Below are positions 45,630 to 55,781 of a DNA stretch of 64,000 nt, piece by piece. The position numbers and the translations under genes were made by a program. The notes below the pieces were generated by a model. That model ran no database searches. It was given only the letters and a program-made list of their open reading frames with translations, and had not been told where the DNA came from. This DNA comes from Enoplolaimus lenunculus (Eukaryota > Nematoda > Enoplea > Enoplida > Thoracostomopsidae), in assembly GCA_030248215.1 (NCBI GenBank), contig JASANG010003066.1, positions 62,001 through 126,000 of the forward strand, given 5' to 3'. Within the stretch, counting starts at the first letter, position 1. Every line of letters begins with the position of its first letter.

Positions 45630-45870
45630 ATATTTCTGATATTTAAAAAAACAATTTCTTACATTTGAGAAATATGCTTAGCATGGTGCACTTGAAAAGT
45701 ATTTCTGTTATAACAGAAATGTTTTCAAAAAACGTTCTGAAATAAAGTCTGAAAATAAACGTTTTCCAGTTATTTTTAAAAAAATTGTCTTAAATATCAG
45801 CAAAACTTTTCAGATTTGCCACAGAAAACACTTTTCTGAATAAATTCAGAAATACTTTTTTGTGTGTGTA
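45630..45870. repeat. Palindromic repeat with AGACTTT/TCAGAAA motifs
   Basis: Symmetric words TTTCTGAT/ATCAGAAA and GTTTTC at both sides; ends TTTTTTGTGTGTGTA. Related to 30845-30980 and 47440-48060. Confidence 0.55.
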
Positions 45871-46639
45871 ACATGGACACTCTTCAGTGTCCATCACACT
45901 ACCGTGTCAAAAGTTACCTGGTGTACGCATGATATTGTGGAAGTTGCACAAAACATTAATATTTTATTTGTATAAAATTCGTTTACCAAATTCACCTGAT
46001 TTCGCTGTTGACACCTGTACAAAAGCGTAATTTAACATTACGAACCTTATGAAAAAGTGAAAAATTTATATAATTTGTGTAAGCAACAAAATATTCTCTA
46101 TCGGTTCCTTAGCAACAAATTTATCGCATATGTTTAGCAGACTTTTAGCCAAATAGTTGTTACCGCCTTGAGATAGCCGATTTGTCTAAAGCTTAAATCT
46201 CATCACTCACGCAATTTAGTCACGTGACTGTATTTTACCGTTTATACACGCGATGTATAAGACACACAGGCCGTGGCAGATACGTGCAAAGGGGACACCT
46301 GCGGCACCCTCCACATGGGTTCACGAAGAGTGGAAAATAATGTTTTTAATTGTGTATCCCCTGTCACTTACTAGAGATTTTACTCAAAAGCCCCGTTTGT
46401 GCTACCAAGTCTAATGGAATGGCGTCCGCGATTAGAAATGACCGTAGGTAAGTAGGTAATCTTGGTTGAGTTTCCTGCTGGTAGTTCAAAATTTTTAACT
46501 TAAGTTCGTCAAATTGTAGCGTTTTGTCTAAACTCAAAAGTTAAACATATCCAGTGAGGCAGTTAAGCAAATATCCACGGATTAAGCTTAAGCCAACACG
46601 ATGAAAAATATTTATTCAACACAAACAGCGACACTGAGA

Positions 46640-46880
46640 GTTCAGTGATTGGCGCATATTCTCAAATGCATACAGCGCATATCTTCAGTGGAGCGATAGG
46701 TTTCACAAACTATAACGAACATATGCAATTGCAGATCTCAAAATTAGTATACAAGTAGGGCAGATCAAAAAGCGAACAGTGTACTGAAGATCGAACCTCA
46801 CCATAGGGCTGGATCCAAAGTTGCACGACCTATTACCAACTGATGATAAGTGCTACACATATTTGAGAATACGGGCTTTA
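46640..46880. repeat. Inverted pair of a dispersed repeat
   Basis: GCATATTCTCAAATGCATAC at 46648 and CACATATTTGAGAATACGGG at 46857 are inverted. ACCTATTACCAACTGATGAT in between matches 5041-5113. Confidence 0.6.
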
Positions 46881-47324
46881 GACGTTTAGAGAATGTGTTT
46901 GATAATTCATTTCACAAACCAAATACATGTGGCGAGTGTGTCGTGTCGAACAGATGTCGGCAGTAAAGAACTTTAGTGCTGAACTTTAAAGTTTCAAGCT
47001 TAGAAGGTGTTCAAATGAGCTGGTAACAAGGGTGTATACAACTGGCATAGGGGGGTTACTATTATCCCCCGAAAATTGAAAAAATCTCGATAAACGGCAC
47101 TTTGACAGTATGCAGGATAAGTTGTTGAGGTCAAATTTTGTTTGTCGCTGGCTACGTTTTTCTCGTAGACAACTTTTAGACGTGGGAAGTCGTCAAAATG
47201 AAGTTTTGGCTTCGCCGTTGACTGGTGGCAGGTGAAACGTTTGTTCGAAACGTTTTTGCGTTCATTACTGGCACTCAATGGCAGGTTGACTTCGTCAATC
47301 AAGGTTTTGGCCCCTAAACGAACC
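46881..47324. other. Intergenic, unproven minus-strand ORF
   Basis: A 108-codon minus-strand frame at 47000-47326 has no recognisable family; probably fortuitous. Confidence 0.25.
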
Positions 47325-47395
47325 AAAACAATGTTTTTAATTATGATTTAGTACTAAAATTGCGTTTGACTTCAACTCGCTTAGCTTGAGAGCCT
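47325..47395. repeat. Dispersed repeat (CTAAAATTGCG family)
   Basis: GATTTAGTACTAAAATTGCG then TTGACTTCAACTCGCTTAGC; family as at 15360. Confidence 0.65.
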
Positions 47396-47439
47396 TTTTT
47401 AACTGTTATACATAAAGAAGCGATCATCTGAATCACAAA

Positions 47440-48060
47440 TATCTGGATGTGCAATTTTACCCATAAGACAAATTGTTTGTTATTCAAGAAATATTGTCTT
47501 AAAGTTAGGACAACTTTGTCTTTATACAAACTCCCACGCGTATGTCTTGAATTAAAGAGTTTCATTTCTGAAAATTTTTCAGAATTATGAATCTAAAGTT
47601 TTTTCAGACTTAAAAGATTTCAATTTAAGACTTTCTTTTACAAGCGATTATGGCAAGTACGTCTGAGTACGGATATGCCTGGAATATAAGGCTCGTTTTG
47701 CTGATAAAAGAAAATTAAAACTCAACCAAATTCTCTAATTTTACAGCCCAAGATACGTCCAAGTCATACACTTAATGATTTGTTTGGAATTTGGGCATAA
47801 CCCAAAGTAGTGTTGAAAACAACTTGTGGAAATTGTATTACTCTTGAAGTATGACAATTATTTCTTCAATGGAAAAAATTTATGTCTTATAATTTGGGAA
47901 TAGTGATTTGATAAATATATAACATTCATGTTTAAACCATTTCAAGCACAGACCTCTAAGCTTCAATAGACTGTTAATTCCTTATATTCTTAACCTTCAG
48001 TCATGACCATTTCAGAATATAAAAGTCTTCAAATTTCAAGACAATTTTTTGTGTGTATGC
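47440..48060. repeat. Long palindromic repeat with AAGACAA motifs
   Basis: Left CCATAAGACAAATTGTTTGT and right TCAAGACAATTTTTTGTGTG are inverted relatives, with TGTCTTAAAGTTAGGACAAC inside. Probably a MITE with terminal ACACAAAAAATTGTCTTG. Confidence 0.55.
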
Positions 48061-48277
48061 ACTTTCACAGATAGCTGTGCAATTTGTTACATAACTATTT
48101 TAGCTTCAGCCTAAGTCTACAAGCAGGCCTAACCTGAAGCTTAAAGCCTAAGCCTGTGAATCTTAGCTTGAGCCAGTGCCTGAGCCTAATCAACCAGGTG
48201 CGTATGATCTACATTGTTGCAAACCATCTTCGTAACTTATCATAATCGCATTGGCGACACCTGGAATTTATAACGTC

Positions 48278-48360
48278 GGAAATGTAAAGATCAGGGGCGG
48301 CACGTTTTTCTATGGCAATAGAATAGAGTTAGCTTAAGCTTTGGACCAATTTTTTAACGA
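48278..48360 (+). mobile_element. TelMITE left-end fragment
   Basis: GTAAAGATCAGGGGCGGCAC, TTTTTCTATGGCAATAGAAT and GCTTAAGCTTTGGACCAATT are preserved; the repeat block and right end are absent. Confidence 0.8.
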
Positions 48361-48425
48361 GAAGCCAAACGCAATTTTAGTACTAAATTATAACAGAAAA
48401 AACATTAGCTTTATTCATGTTTGAG
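48361..48425. repeat. Dispersed repeat (CTAAAATTGCG family)
   Basis: AACGCAATTTTAGTACTAAA then AACATTAGCTTTATTCATG; family as at 15360, inverted. Confidence 0.6.
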
Positions 48426-48487
48426 GGCGTAAGATTGAGAGGGCACCCTTTGATTCATGCAGTGAATTGACCATTCTCGGTTTATAT

Positions 48488-48861
48488 CAGGGTGCAACCG
48501 GAGGTGAAAAATACCGGAGCTGGAGCAGGAGCCGGAGGTCAACAAAACTTGCCGGAGCCGAAGGTGAGGCGAAATTACGTAGTAACGATGATGGTTAACT
48601 AATTAATTTTAGCCAATATCTGCAATATGTTGTTAATTTGTTCGGTTTTACGCTAATTACCTGTGAATTTTCGGAAATTCTTTCCTGAAAATTACGGCAA
48701 AAGTAAAACGAAACGCGTTCAAACAGACAAATTTCGCAAAATTATGCAAATTTTACTACCAAAATTGTCGGAACCTCCGGCAAAAATTTTACAGGAGCCG
48801 CAGCCGGAGCCGGAGGCCGATTTTCTACCGGAGCAGGAGGCAGACCTCCGGTTGTACCTTG
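48488..48861. mobile_element. CAACCGG hAT-like MITE, complete with perfect TSD
   Basis: 374 bp. Starts CAGGGTGCAACCGGAGGT and ends ACCTCCGGTTGTACCTTG. GTTTATAT flanks it at 48480-48487 and 48862-48869. Both subterminal regions hold repeated GGAGCCGGAG words; the interior is AT-rich and non-coding. Confidence 0.94.
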
Positions 48862-48869
48862 GTTTATAT

Positions 48870-50006
48870 ACTCTACAAGATATAGCAATAATTTTTTGAT
48901 ACTTTCGTAATTTGTTTTTGTTGCCCTCCAAAAATGACCCCCGGATACATTTTCATTATGGTCCAATATTAATTGACCCCCATTAAAATTAGACCCATCG
49001 GTCATTTTTACACGGCCAATATAGGAATGAAATATCCACCCTCATGAATAATTGACCCCCGTTTCAATCCTGCCAAAGGTTGGAGCAGGAATGACTAGGG
49101 CTATTTACTGAAAAATTTGCTGAATATAACGCCCTTCTCATTGGTTGATAACGTCATGGAGATGTTGGCATTCAGTTGACTTGCAGATGCCTAAAGGTGC
49201 ACTCTATGAAATTGAGCGAAATTAACAGTTGTCATAGTTGTTTATCAGCGTTAGGTTTTCAGTCTTTTCGTATAAGGACCATGTAATTTAGTAATACTAA
49301 ACATTCGTCCAAACAAGGTTGTCACAACGGCGAATGTAGGTAGGTTTGGCGTTAGCAAAATTTGAAAATACCAAACAGTATCGGCATTGGCAAAGCTTTT
49401 GGTGTTGGCAGACTACGATTTTATAGTTAAGTTTTGGACTTTGTATACTAACATAGCCTATTCAGCAATGTGAGCCCCAAATCAATGCCCTTGCTACGCC
49501 AATGGAAGTCTGTTTTCAAATTTTTCAGTAAATTTTTTCTTGAACTTAGCTTCCTTGTCAATTCCTCAAAGTACGAACGGTAAGTGTGGTTTGCTTTATT
49601 TTGTTATCCATATTAACCTTTCAATGTGTTTAATTCGCCAACGGGAACCTTTCACAAGGGTCCATTTTTGGAGGGGTCATTTTTTTCATGTGACACCAGT
49701 CCTTCAAAGCAATCCCGGCGGCGAGATCTGAGATAAAAAATACGTTTCTGTAAAAATCGGTAGTTTTCGAGCCGAAAGTTTTCGTTTCAACGCAGACTCG
49801 CTTTCCGCTGGGAATATCTTGATTGTTGTTTAAATGTTGCCATTTTGGAAACATTTTTCAACGCCAAATTGAACGAAAGTAGTTTTGCAAACAAGGCGCT
49901 GTTGCTTGATATGAAATAGTCAACTTTTAATATAAAGTTGTCTCGCCTTTGTTGATATCAGTGGTCGATGCTTTGGATTTATGCCGGCGGAGAACGATAC
50001 AGTTTG
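48870..50006. other. Intergenic, mostly unrecognised
   Basis: AAAATGACCCCC-type words recur near 48930, 48975, 49055 and, inverted, near 49670, suggesting an old repeat whose limits I cannot fix. No gene recognised. Confidence 0.35.
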
Positions 50007-50014
50007 GGGTTGTC

Positions 50015-50211
50015 GGCCCATGTATAGAACAGGGCCGGATCGTTTTCCCGAGGGGCTATAATTTGAGTCGGTTTCAGCTTTAGACTAATTTTTTTGCTTA
50101 TGCTTAGGCTTAGGCTTAGGAATACGCTTATCCATGCGCTTAGCTTAGGCTTAGGCTTAGGCTTAGGAATAGGATTATAGAACTGTTCCGGCCCTGTTCT
50201 ATACATGGGCA
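50015..50211 (+). mobile_element. TelMITE, subtype B, perfect 8-bp TSD
   Basis: Starts GGCCCATGTATAGAACAGGG and ends CCTGTTCTATACATGGGCA. GGGTTGTC flanks it at 50007-50014 and 50212-50219. Two TTAGGC blocks inside. Confidence 0.94.
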
Positions 50212-50277
50212 GGGTTGTCTAAATGTCATAAAAGCATGTTTAGCTAATATTTCAATATATTAAGCGATAGAAATTGT

Positions 50278-50459
50278 GGCCCATGTATAGAACACGGTTG
50301 TATCGCGTTTCGAAGGGGCTGTAATAGAGTCACTTTTTAAGCTTTAGACTACATTTTTGCTTTAGACTTAGGCTTACGAATACGCTCGTTCTTACGCTTA
50401 GGATTAGGCTTCGGTTTAGGCTTAGGTTTACTGTTCCGGCCCTGTTCTATACATGGGCC
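50278..50459 (+). mobile_element. TelMITE, subtype B, 8-bp TSD
   Basis: Starts GGCCCATGTATAGAACACGG and ends CCTGTTCTATACATGGGCC. GAAATTGT (50270-50277) and GAAAATGT (50460-50467) differ at one base. Confidence 0.9.
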
Positions 50460-50749
50460 GAAAATGTAAACGAAACAGCAAAACTTGTTTTCGTGATGTA
50501 TTTATGCTTTATTTTTCAGCTGTTTGCGTATAAAGCACATTTTGAGTCTCGAATGAACCATTTACGTTTCAGTATTTTCAATGCCGCAACGGTTGTGGGA
50601 AAGGTATACCCCCATCCAATCGCGTTTCGCCATAGGTTTTGGGTATGGGTTTTCAAAAGATCTTGGCTTGATTAGTTATAGCTTCCGGAGTTACAGAAGG
50701 CTGGATGATTCATGGACAACCCTGGCTATGGTCGGCCAGCAACACTGAA

Positions 50750-50830
50750 CCAAACCAAACATTAAGATTTAGTAGTAAAATTGCGTTTGAATTCTCACAT
50801 CTGTTGCGAGCATGTGCCATTATACCTCGT
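50750..50830. repeat. Dispersed repeat (CTAAAATTGCG family)
   Basis: AACCAAACATTAAGATTTAG then TAGTAAAATTGCGTTTGAAT; family as at 15360. Confidence 0.6.
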
Positions 50831-51108
50831 GGGTCTCGTCGTTAGCGAACAGTACTGGGTCAGCCACAGTCTGTTTAGTAAAAAGTACTGGATCAGCCAC
50901 TGTCTGCCAGGGAGTATTCAAATGGTTTAAGTCAGTCAACTTTTAAACGAAAGTCATTTATATGAAGACTGACAGACCAGACAGTAGACAAATGTTTGAT
51001 GGTGTTCCGGTTTCGCCAAATGTCTGTGATGAGTTCGGGAGCGAAAACTGTTTTAAACAAAAAAGTCGAGGTTTTATTAGTTTGCATTTGAGATTAAAAC
51101 TTCTTTGA

Positions 51109-51722
51109 GCGTTTTTGATTGGGTAGAATTGGTGCGTTTTCGGATTGGGTAGAATTGGTGCGTTTTCGGATTGGGTAGAATTGGTGCGTTTTCGGATTTG
51201 GTAGAATTGGTGCGTTTTCGGATTGGGTAGAATTGGTGCGTTTTCGGATTGGGTAGAATTGGTGCGTTTTCGGATTGAGTAGAATTGGTGCGTTTTCGGA
51301 TTGGGTAGAATTGGTGCGTTTTCGGATTGGGTAGAATTGGTGCGTTTTCGGATTTGGTAGAATTGGTGCGTTTTCGGATTGGGTAGAATTGGTGCGTTTT
51401 CGGATTGGGTAGATTGGTGCGTTTTCGGATTGGGTAGAATTGATGCGTTTTTGGATTGGGTAGAATTGGTGCGTTTTCGGATTGGGTAGATTGGTGCGTT
51501 TTCGGATTGGGTAGAATTGGTGCGTTTTCGGATTGGGTAGAATTGATGCGTTTTTGGATTGGGTAGAATTGGTGCGTTTTCGGATTGGGTAGATTGGTGC
51601 GTTTTCGGATTGGGTAGATTGGTGCGTTTTCGGATTGGGTAGAATTGGTGCGTTTTCGGATTGGGTAGAACTGGTTCGTTTTCGGATTGGGTAGAATTGT
51701 TCGTTTTTGATTGGGCAGAATA
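51109..51722 (+). repeat. Minisatellite, 26-bp unit, ~23-24 copies
   Basis: The unit is GATTGGGTAGAATTGGTGCG followed by TTTTCG. Most copies are identical. A 24- to 25-bp variant (GTAGATTGG) and a GAATTGATGCGTTTTTG variant recur in a fixed order in the second half, which indicates block duplications. Terminal units are degenerate. Confidence 0.97.
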
Positions 51723-51839
51723 TTAATACACTTTTTACGGTTGTTAAGCTTAATAAATGTTAAAACCTGTTCAAAGACTGTCGTTCGTTCAATCAGTGGA
51801 GGATACAGAATTGTTTTGTGTGACTACCACGTAAACAGT

Positions 51840-51930
51840 GAAAAACTCGCGAGCGAAGCGAACGAGAGGGCAAACGCAATTTTTAGGCTAAAGCTTACAT
51901 ACAAAATGTTGGTTTTGATGCCGGATACGA
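51840..51930. repeat. Dispersed repeat with CGCGAGCGAAGCG motif
   Basis: ACTCGCGAGCGAAGCGAACG, AACGCAATTTTTAGGCTAAA and AAAATGTTGGTTTTGATGCC; family as at 18880. Confidence 0.65.
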
Positions 51931-51965
51931 GGCTTAAATCGAGCTTGGAGCTCATTAGATCCGTC

Positions 51966-52114
51966 GGCCAGTGTTACTTTAAGAGGCGTAACAGTAGATT
52001 AAGCGTATTTCTAAGCCTAAACCTAAGCTTAAGCAAAAAGTGTAATCTAGAATCTAATCTTACTGTTTCATGGACCCACCAGAAACCTGGACGCACCTTA
52101 AAGTAACATGGGCC
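51966..52114 (-). mobile_element. TelMITE, subtype C, perfect 8-bp TSD
   Basis: 149 bp. Starts GGCCAGTGTTACTTTAAGAG and ends CCTTAAAGTAACATGGGCC. GATCCGTC flanks it at 51958-51965 and 52115-52122. Confidence 0.95.
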
Positions 52115-52253
52115 GATCCGTCAATGGTTTCAATAGGAGCGATATCTGTTTGCAGTTTTGCTTACAGATTAGGTTTGGTGTTTTTCACTAAGCTTAGTAA
52201 GATGTACACGAATTTTAATATGCTATTTTCAATTTAGAGATTGTATAAGGGCA

Positions 52254-52414
52254 GGCTCGTGATAAACTAGCTCACCTTGCTTGGGAGGCTGAACATTTTT
52301 CAAGACAAATATGCAAGGGTTTTCGATGACTTATACAAAGAAGGTCGGAAATTTTTTACGGGGGAATTCTTCAAAAGGCGGCTTATTCCCCCTGGCCGCC
52401 CTCTGGCGACGGGC
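52254..52414 (+). repeat. Dispersed repeat with CTAGCTCACCTTGCT motif
   Basis: CTAGCTCACCTTGCTTGGGA, AAGGGTTTTCGATGACTTAT and GGCCGCCCTCTGGCGACGGG; same family as 40837-41013. Confidence 0.65.
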
Positions 52415-52619
52415 ATGTATAAGTGAGATAAAATATCTTGAACTGAAAGTGTGTTAAACTGTCTGTTGTTTACATGTATAGAAAAGCTCCGGGGGTGTCC
52501 CTTGCATTCAGCTTTAGCCCCCTGGTGTACACTTTCGTAAGGGATGTTTGACTTACGTTTGTTACCTTCTGGGGATATATTTTGACCACTGTTTTAAAAG
52601 GGTCGCCTGAAACGTATTC

Positions 52620-52815
52620 TCAACATCAGGGTCGGAGCAGCCACCTTCCATACCCCCCATTTGGGGGCCCCCACCCCTACAGGGCCCCCGCCCTAACCCT
52701 TTGAAAAAACCGCTTTAAAATGCGCCTGGCTTCTCGCTCGCTTAGCTCGCGAGTTTGAGGGCCCTCACCCCTCACGCTGGAGTCCGGGGGAAGCCCTCAC
52801 TCCTGCCTGCTCCGG
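52620..52815. other. GC-rich patch
   Basis: About 200 bp with runs of C and G and a CTCGCTCGCTTAGCTCGCGA block. Composition is far from the surrounding AT-rich DNA. No gene recognised. Confidence 0.5.
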
Positions 52816-52969
52816 CAGTGCTCAACATGTGCGTAGCACCTATGTTTCAAACGAACTAACCGCAGTAGGTGCTATTAATCAAAGTTTGCGTATAAGAAAA
52901 GGTATATCAAGTACAAAAAATTAGCTAAATTTTAGACCACCTTATCATTCGACTGGTACCAGACCTGTT

Positions 52970-53030
52970 ACCAACAGATAATAGATGCTACACTCATTTG
53001 AGAATATGGACACTTGCTTTGCGTACTGAA
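52970..53030. repeat. Dispersed repeat fragment
   Basis: ACCTGTTACCAACAGATAAT and ACACTCATTTGAGAATATGG match the family at 5041. Confidence 0.55.
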
Positions 53031-53107
53031 GGCAACGTATACGCAGCGGCGGATCCAGAAATTTCGGTTCGCAGAAGCAAGCGCTTACGCGATATATAAG
53101 TATTGAA

Positions 53108-53205
53108 AACGGTCATCAGCGAAACACACGAGGATGCAAACACAATTTTAGTACTAAATTTTAACACAAAATGTTTGGTTTTGTTTAATCTCTGGTAGAA
53201 GGCGA
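53108..53205. repeat. Dispersed repeat (CTAAAATTGCG family)
   Basis: AACACAATTTTAGTACTAAA then ACACAAAATGTTTGGTTTTG, inverted relative of 15360. Confidence 0.6.
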
Positions 53206-53264
53206 TAGGTCCAAGTTAGTCCCTGCTATCCGCTAGTGGTTTTACAGGTTACGTACTGGACAAT

Positions 53265-53640
53265 AAGGGTTGCGGTATACTTTTTTGACGTGCGGCGCTG
53301 TCTGTCACCGTGTGGTACACTGTAAATTCCAGTGAGTTGATTTTAATTCAGAATGAGTTGAATCCACTCAGATACCTGAGCTAGGTCTTTCAGAACTCAG
53401 AATTGTGAATTGGATTGACTCATTGTGAGTTAATTAATCAACTCAGCCAGAATTAAATAAGCTCAGAGTGAGTTAATATTTATTGCTATTACCTTAGAAA
53501 TGACCAAAAATAACCAATTATCGCTCTGATTAAAATCAACTCACTGCAATTTACAGTGTATCGTACGCAAATAACTCAGACGTACGGTAAACGTACGGTG
53601 ACGGACGGCGCCGGACGTCAAATATATCGCAATCCTTAGT
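53265..53640. repeat. GC-rich repeat interrupted by a MITE
   Basis: TTTTGACGTGCGGCGCTGTC lies left of, and GGTGACGGACGGCGCCGGAC right of, the MITE at 53318-53558. The words match 28240-28322 and 40635-40700. Confidence 0.5.
53318..53558. mobile_element. GAGTTGATT MITE
   Basis: Starts CACTGTAAATTCCAGTGAGT and ends ACTCACTGCAATTTACAGTG; TA on both sides. Confidence 0.9.
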
Positions 53641-54279
53641 TGGAGATCCAGTGCTTGTTAAAATTGTAAAAGTCCTTAAGTTTTTCCTTGGATAATTTTC
53701 CTGCACAACATCATAAAACTCTAAAGATATCCAGCGTTATTGACTGGATTCAGCATCGTCAGAAGCAAAATCGACGTTCAGATGTTTTTCCCAAAAGTTA
53801 ATCTGTTAATAGCAGAGCCAACAGTGAACTATCTGCAACGGGCTCCAATTCCGTACACTGGCTTAGATTTTAGGCTTAGGTAAAGGCTAACTTTTGGCTA
53901 AGCCTTTGACTAACCTGAAGCCTAAGTCTTAAATGTGAGGAAAGTATACAAGAACCCTGGCATGGGCAACAAACCAAAATTGGTTCAAAAATATTTAAAC
54001 GTGTCCGTAGTCCCTTTTCAGGTATCGGGTCGGCACTCCCGTTGCTGTTCGTTCGCCTCTAAACGAAATATTTAATCAAAAATCAAAATCATTTGGTTCT
54101 ATCTGAAAACGCGTTTATCTTATCTAAATTTTACATCTGGCAATCGAACTGAATATGACAATTTGGAAGTGTCACAATACATCTTCTGTATTTGAGCATT
54201 TCTACAAAAGCGAAATACAACTGATTGATAAACAATTTGTTCTAATTTACAAGTTTCTAAGTTTATAAGCAAGAGCGGA
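53641..54279. other. Intergenic, nothing recognised
   Basis: Short decayed TTAGGC-like words near 53870-53935; no gene. Confidence 0.4.
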
Positions 54280-54575
54280 TGATGTGCTAACAAGAGTACG
54301 CAACTGAGTACATTCTGTGTAGCAATGATGTACTCGGAACGTGTTGCGTTTTGACCTACCCTCCTTTATTTAGAAGCGGGTACAACCTATGCGAACCATG
54401 ACACTTTAGGAATCCGGCAACAAATATTGATCCGCTTATAAAGTTAATTTAAGGTTATTGCATGTGACAGTAACCCCCCTAAATAAGGGTGCTCGGCCAA
54501 AAACGCAACGCCCCGTGGTACATTTTGCACCATGCGGAATCCAAAGAGTTGCACACTCTTGTATCATGCACTCTT
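54280..54575. repeat. Fold-back repeat, relative of 21100-21590
   Basis: GAGTACGCAACTGAGTACAT, then CTCCTTTATTTAGAAGCGGG on one arm and CCCCCTAAATAAGGGTGCTC, AAAACGCAACG, GAGTTGCACACTCTTG on the other. Confidence 0.65.
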
Positions 54576-54635
54576 GTTTTAAGTAATTGCGCACAACGAT
54601 TTTGATGTTCTTTGTGACTTGTAGGGGCATGTCTA

Positions 54636-54891
54636 CACTGTAAATTTAAGCGAGTTGATTTTAACTCAGAATGAGTTGAATCCACTCAGAAGCCGGAGCT
54701 CTGAATTAATTCTTTTAGAACTCTGAATTCTGAATTGGTTGAACTTATTCTGAGTTAATTAATCAACCCAACTGAAATTAAAATACTCAGAGTGAGTTAA
54801 TGTTTACCGTTTATTAACTCAGAAATGACCAGAAACAACCAATTCTCTGTCTGAGCTGAGTTGATTAGTCAATTCATCAGAATTTGCAGTG
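54636..54891. mobile_element. GAGTTGATT MITE
   Basis: Starts CACTGTAAATTTAAGCGAGT and ends TCATCAGAATTTGCAGTG; TA on both sides. Confidence 0.9.
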
Positions 54892-55074
54892 TACTAGGAG
54901 CCTAAGTCCTCGTCGAGGTCCGGGAAGGAATCCCAGTTTGAAACCTGTTGTAAGAGCGTCTTTGTGTCGTCGACGCAAGCGAAGTACAGATCGGTACCGG
55001 TGGATGGTCGCGGTGGAGTTTAGCTTGTAGAGACTGTGTTAATTGATGTAAAAAAATTTCAGGATTTTAATTTT

Positions 55075-55245
55075 TTTCAGTTGAACATGGTCCTTAGGAG
55101 AACCTTAAAAATAGAATTTTTCAAAACTTCAAAATTAGGTGTGCAATGATCAGGGCAGATCATGAGAAGCTAAAATATGCAAAACTTTTAAAAATCCAAC
55201 CATTTTTGCGCAAACGCACCATGAGGTTAATACCCGAAGTGACCT
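55075..55245. repeat. Fragment of the GGGTTTTTCGG element
   Basis: GAATTTTTCAAAACTTCAAA, AAATATGCAAAACTTTTAAA and ATCCAACCATTTTTGCGCAA follow the order seen in the right arm at 36540-36660. Confidence 0.6.
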
Positions 55246-55285
55246 CTGAGCTGAATTGAGCGGTTTCGTTTCAACGACTGCATAC

Positions 55286-55665
55286 CAGGGTGTAACCGGA
55301 GGTGAAAAATACCGGAGCCGGAACGGAGGTCAACGAAACTTGCCGGAGCTGGATCTGGAGCCGGAGTCGGAGGTGAAGCGAAATTAGGTGGTAAAATGAT
55401 GGTTAATTAGTTAATTTTAGCCAAAATCTGCAATATGTTATTAGTTGTCTGGTTTTACGCTAATTTTCCGCGAAATTTCAGAAATCCTTTCCTTACAATT
55501 GTGACAAAAGTAAAACGAAACGTGCTATAAACAGATTTAATTTGGCAAAAATATGTAAAATTTTACTACCGAAATTGCTCGAACCTCCGGCAAAACTTCT
55601 ACCAGAGCCGGAGCTGGAGGCCGATTTTCTGCCTGAGCCGAAGGTAGACCTCCGGTTATAACCTG
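55286..55665. mobile_element. CAACCGG hAT-like MITE, complete with perfect TSD
   Basis: Starts CAGGGTGTAACCGGAGGT and ends ACCTCCGGTTATAACCTG. CTGCATAC flanks it at 55278-55285 and 55666-55673. It ends about 115 bp upstream of the Ras-like start codon, so it may lie in that gene's promoter region. Confidence 0.94.
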
Positions 55666-55781
55666 CTGCATACTGAGTTTTTGTTTTTAGTGAAAATTCT
55701 AAATATTTACTGTACATAGAATTTTTGCATTTTTAATTTATGAATTTAAGTATTATTTAAAATTTGAATTTCGCAAAAATT

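Noticed and set aside
48926-49690. Transposon bounded by AATGACCCCC motifs
   Set aside because: The words recur, but I could not define symmetrical ends or a duplication.
51109-51722. CRISPR array
   Set aside because: Units are contiguous with no spacers, and the genome is eukaryotic.
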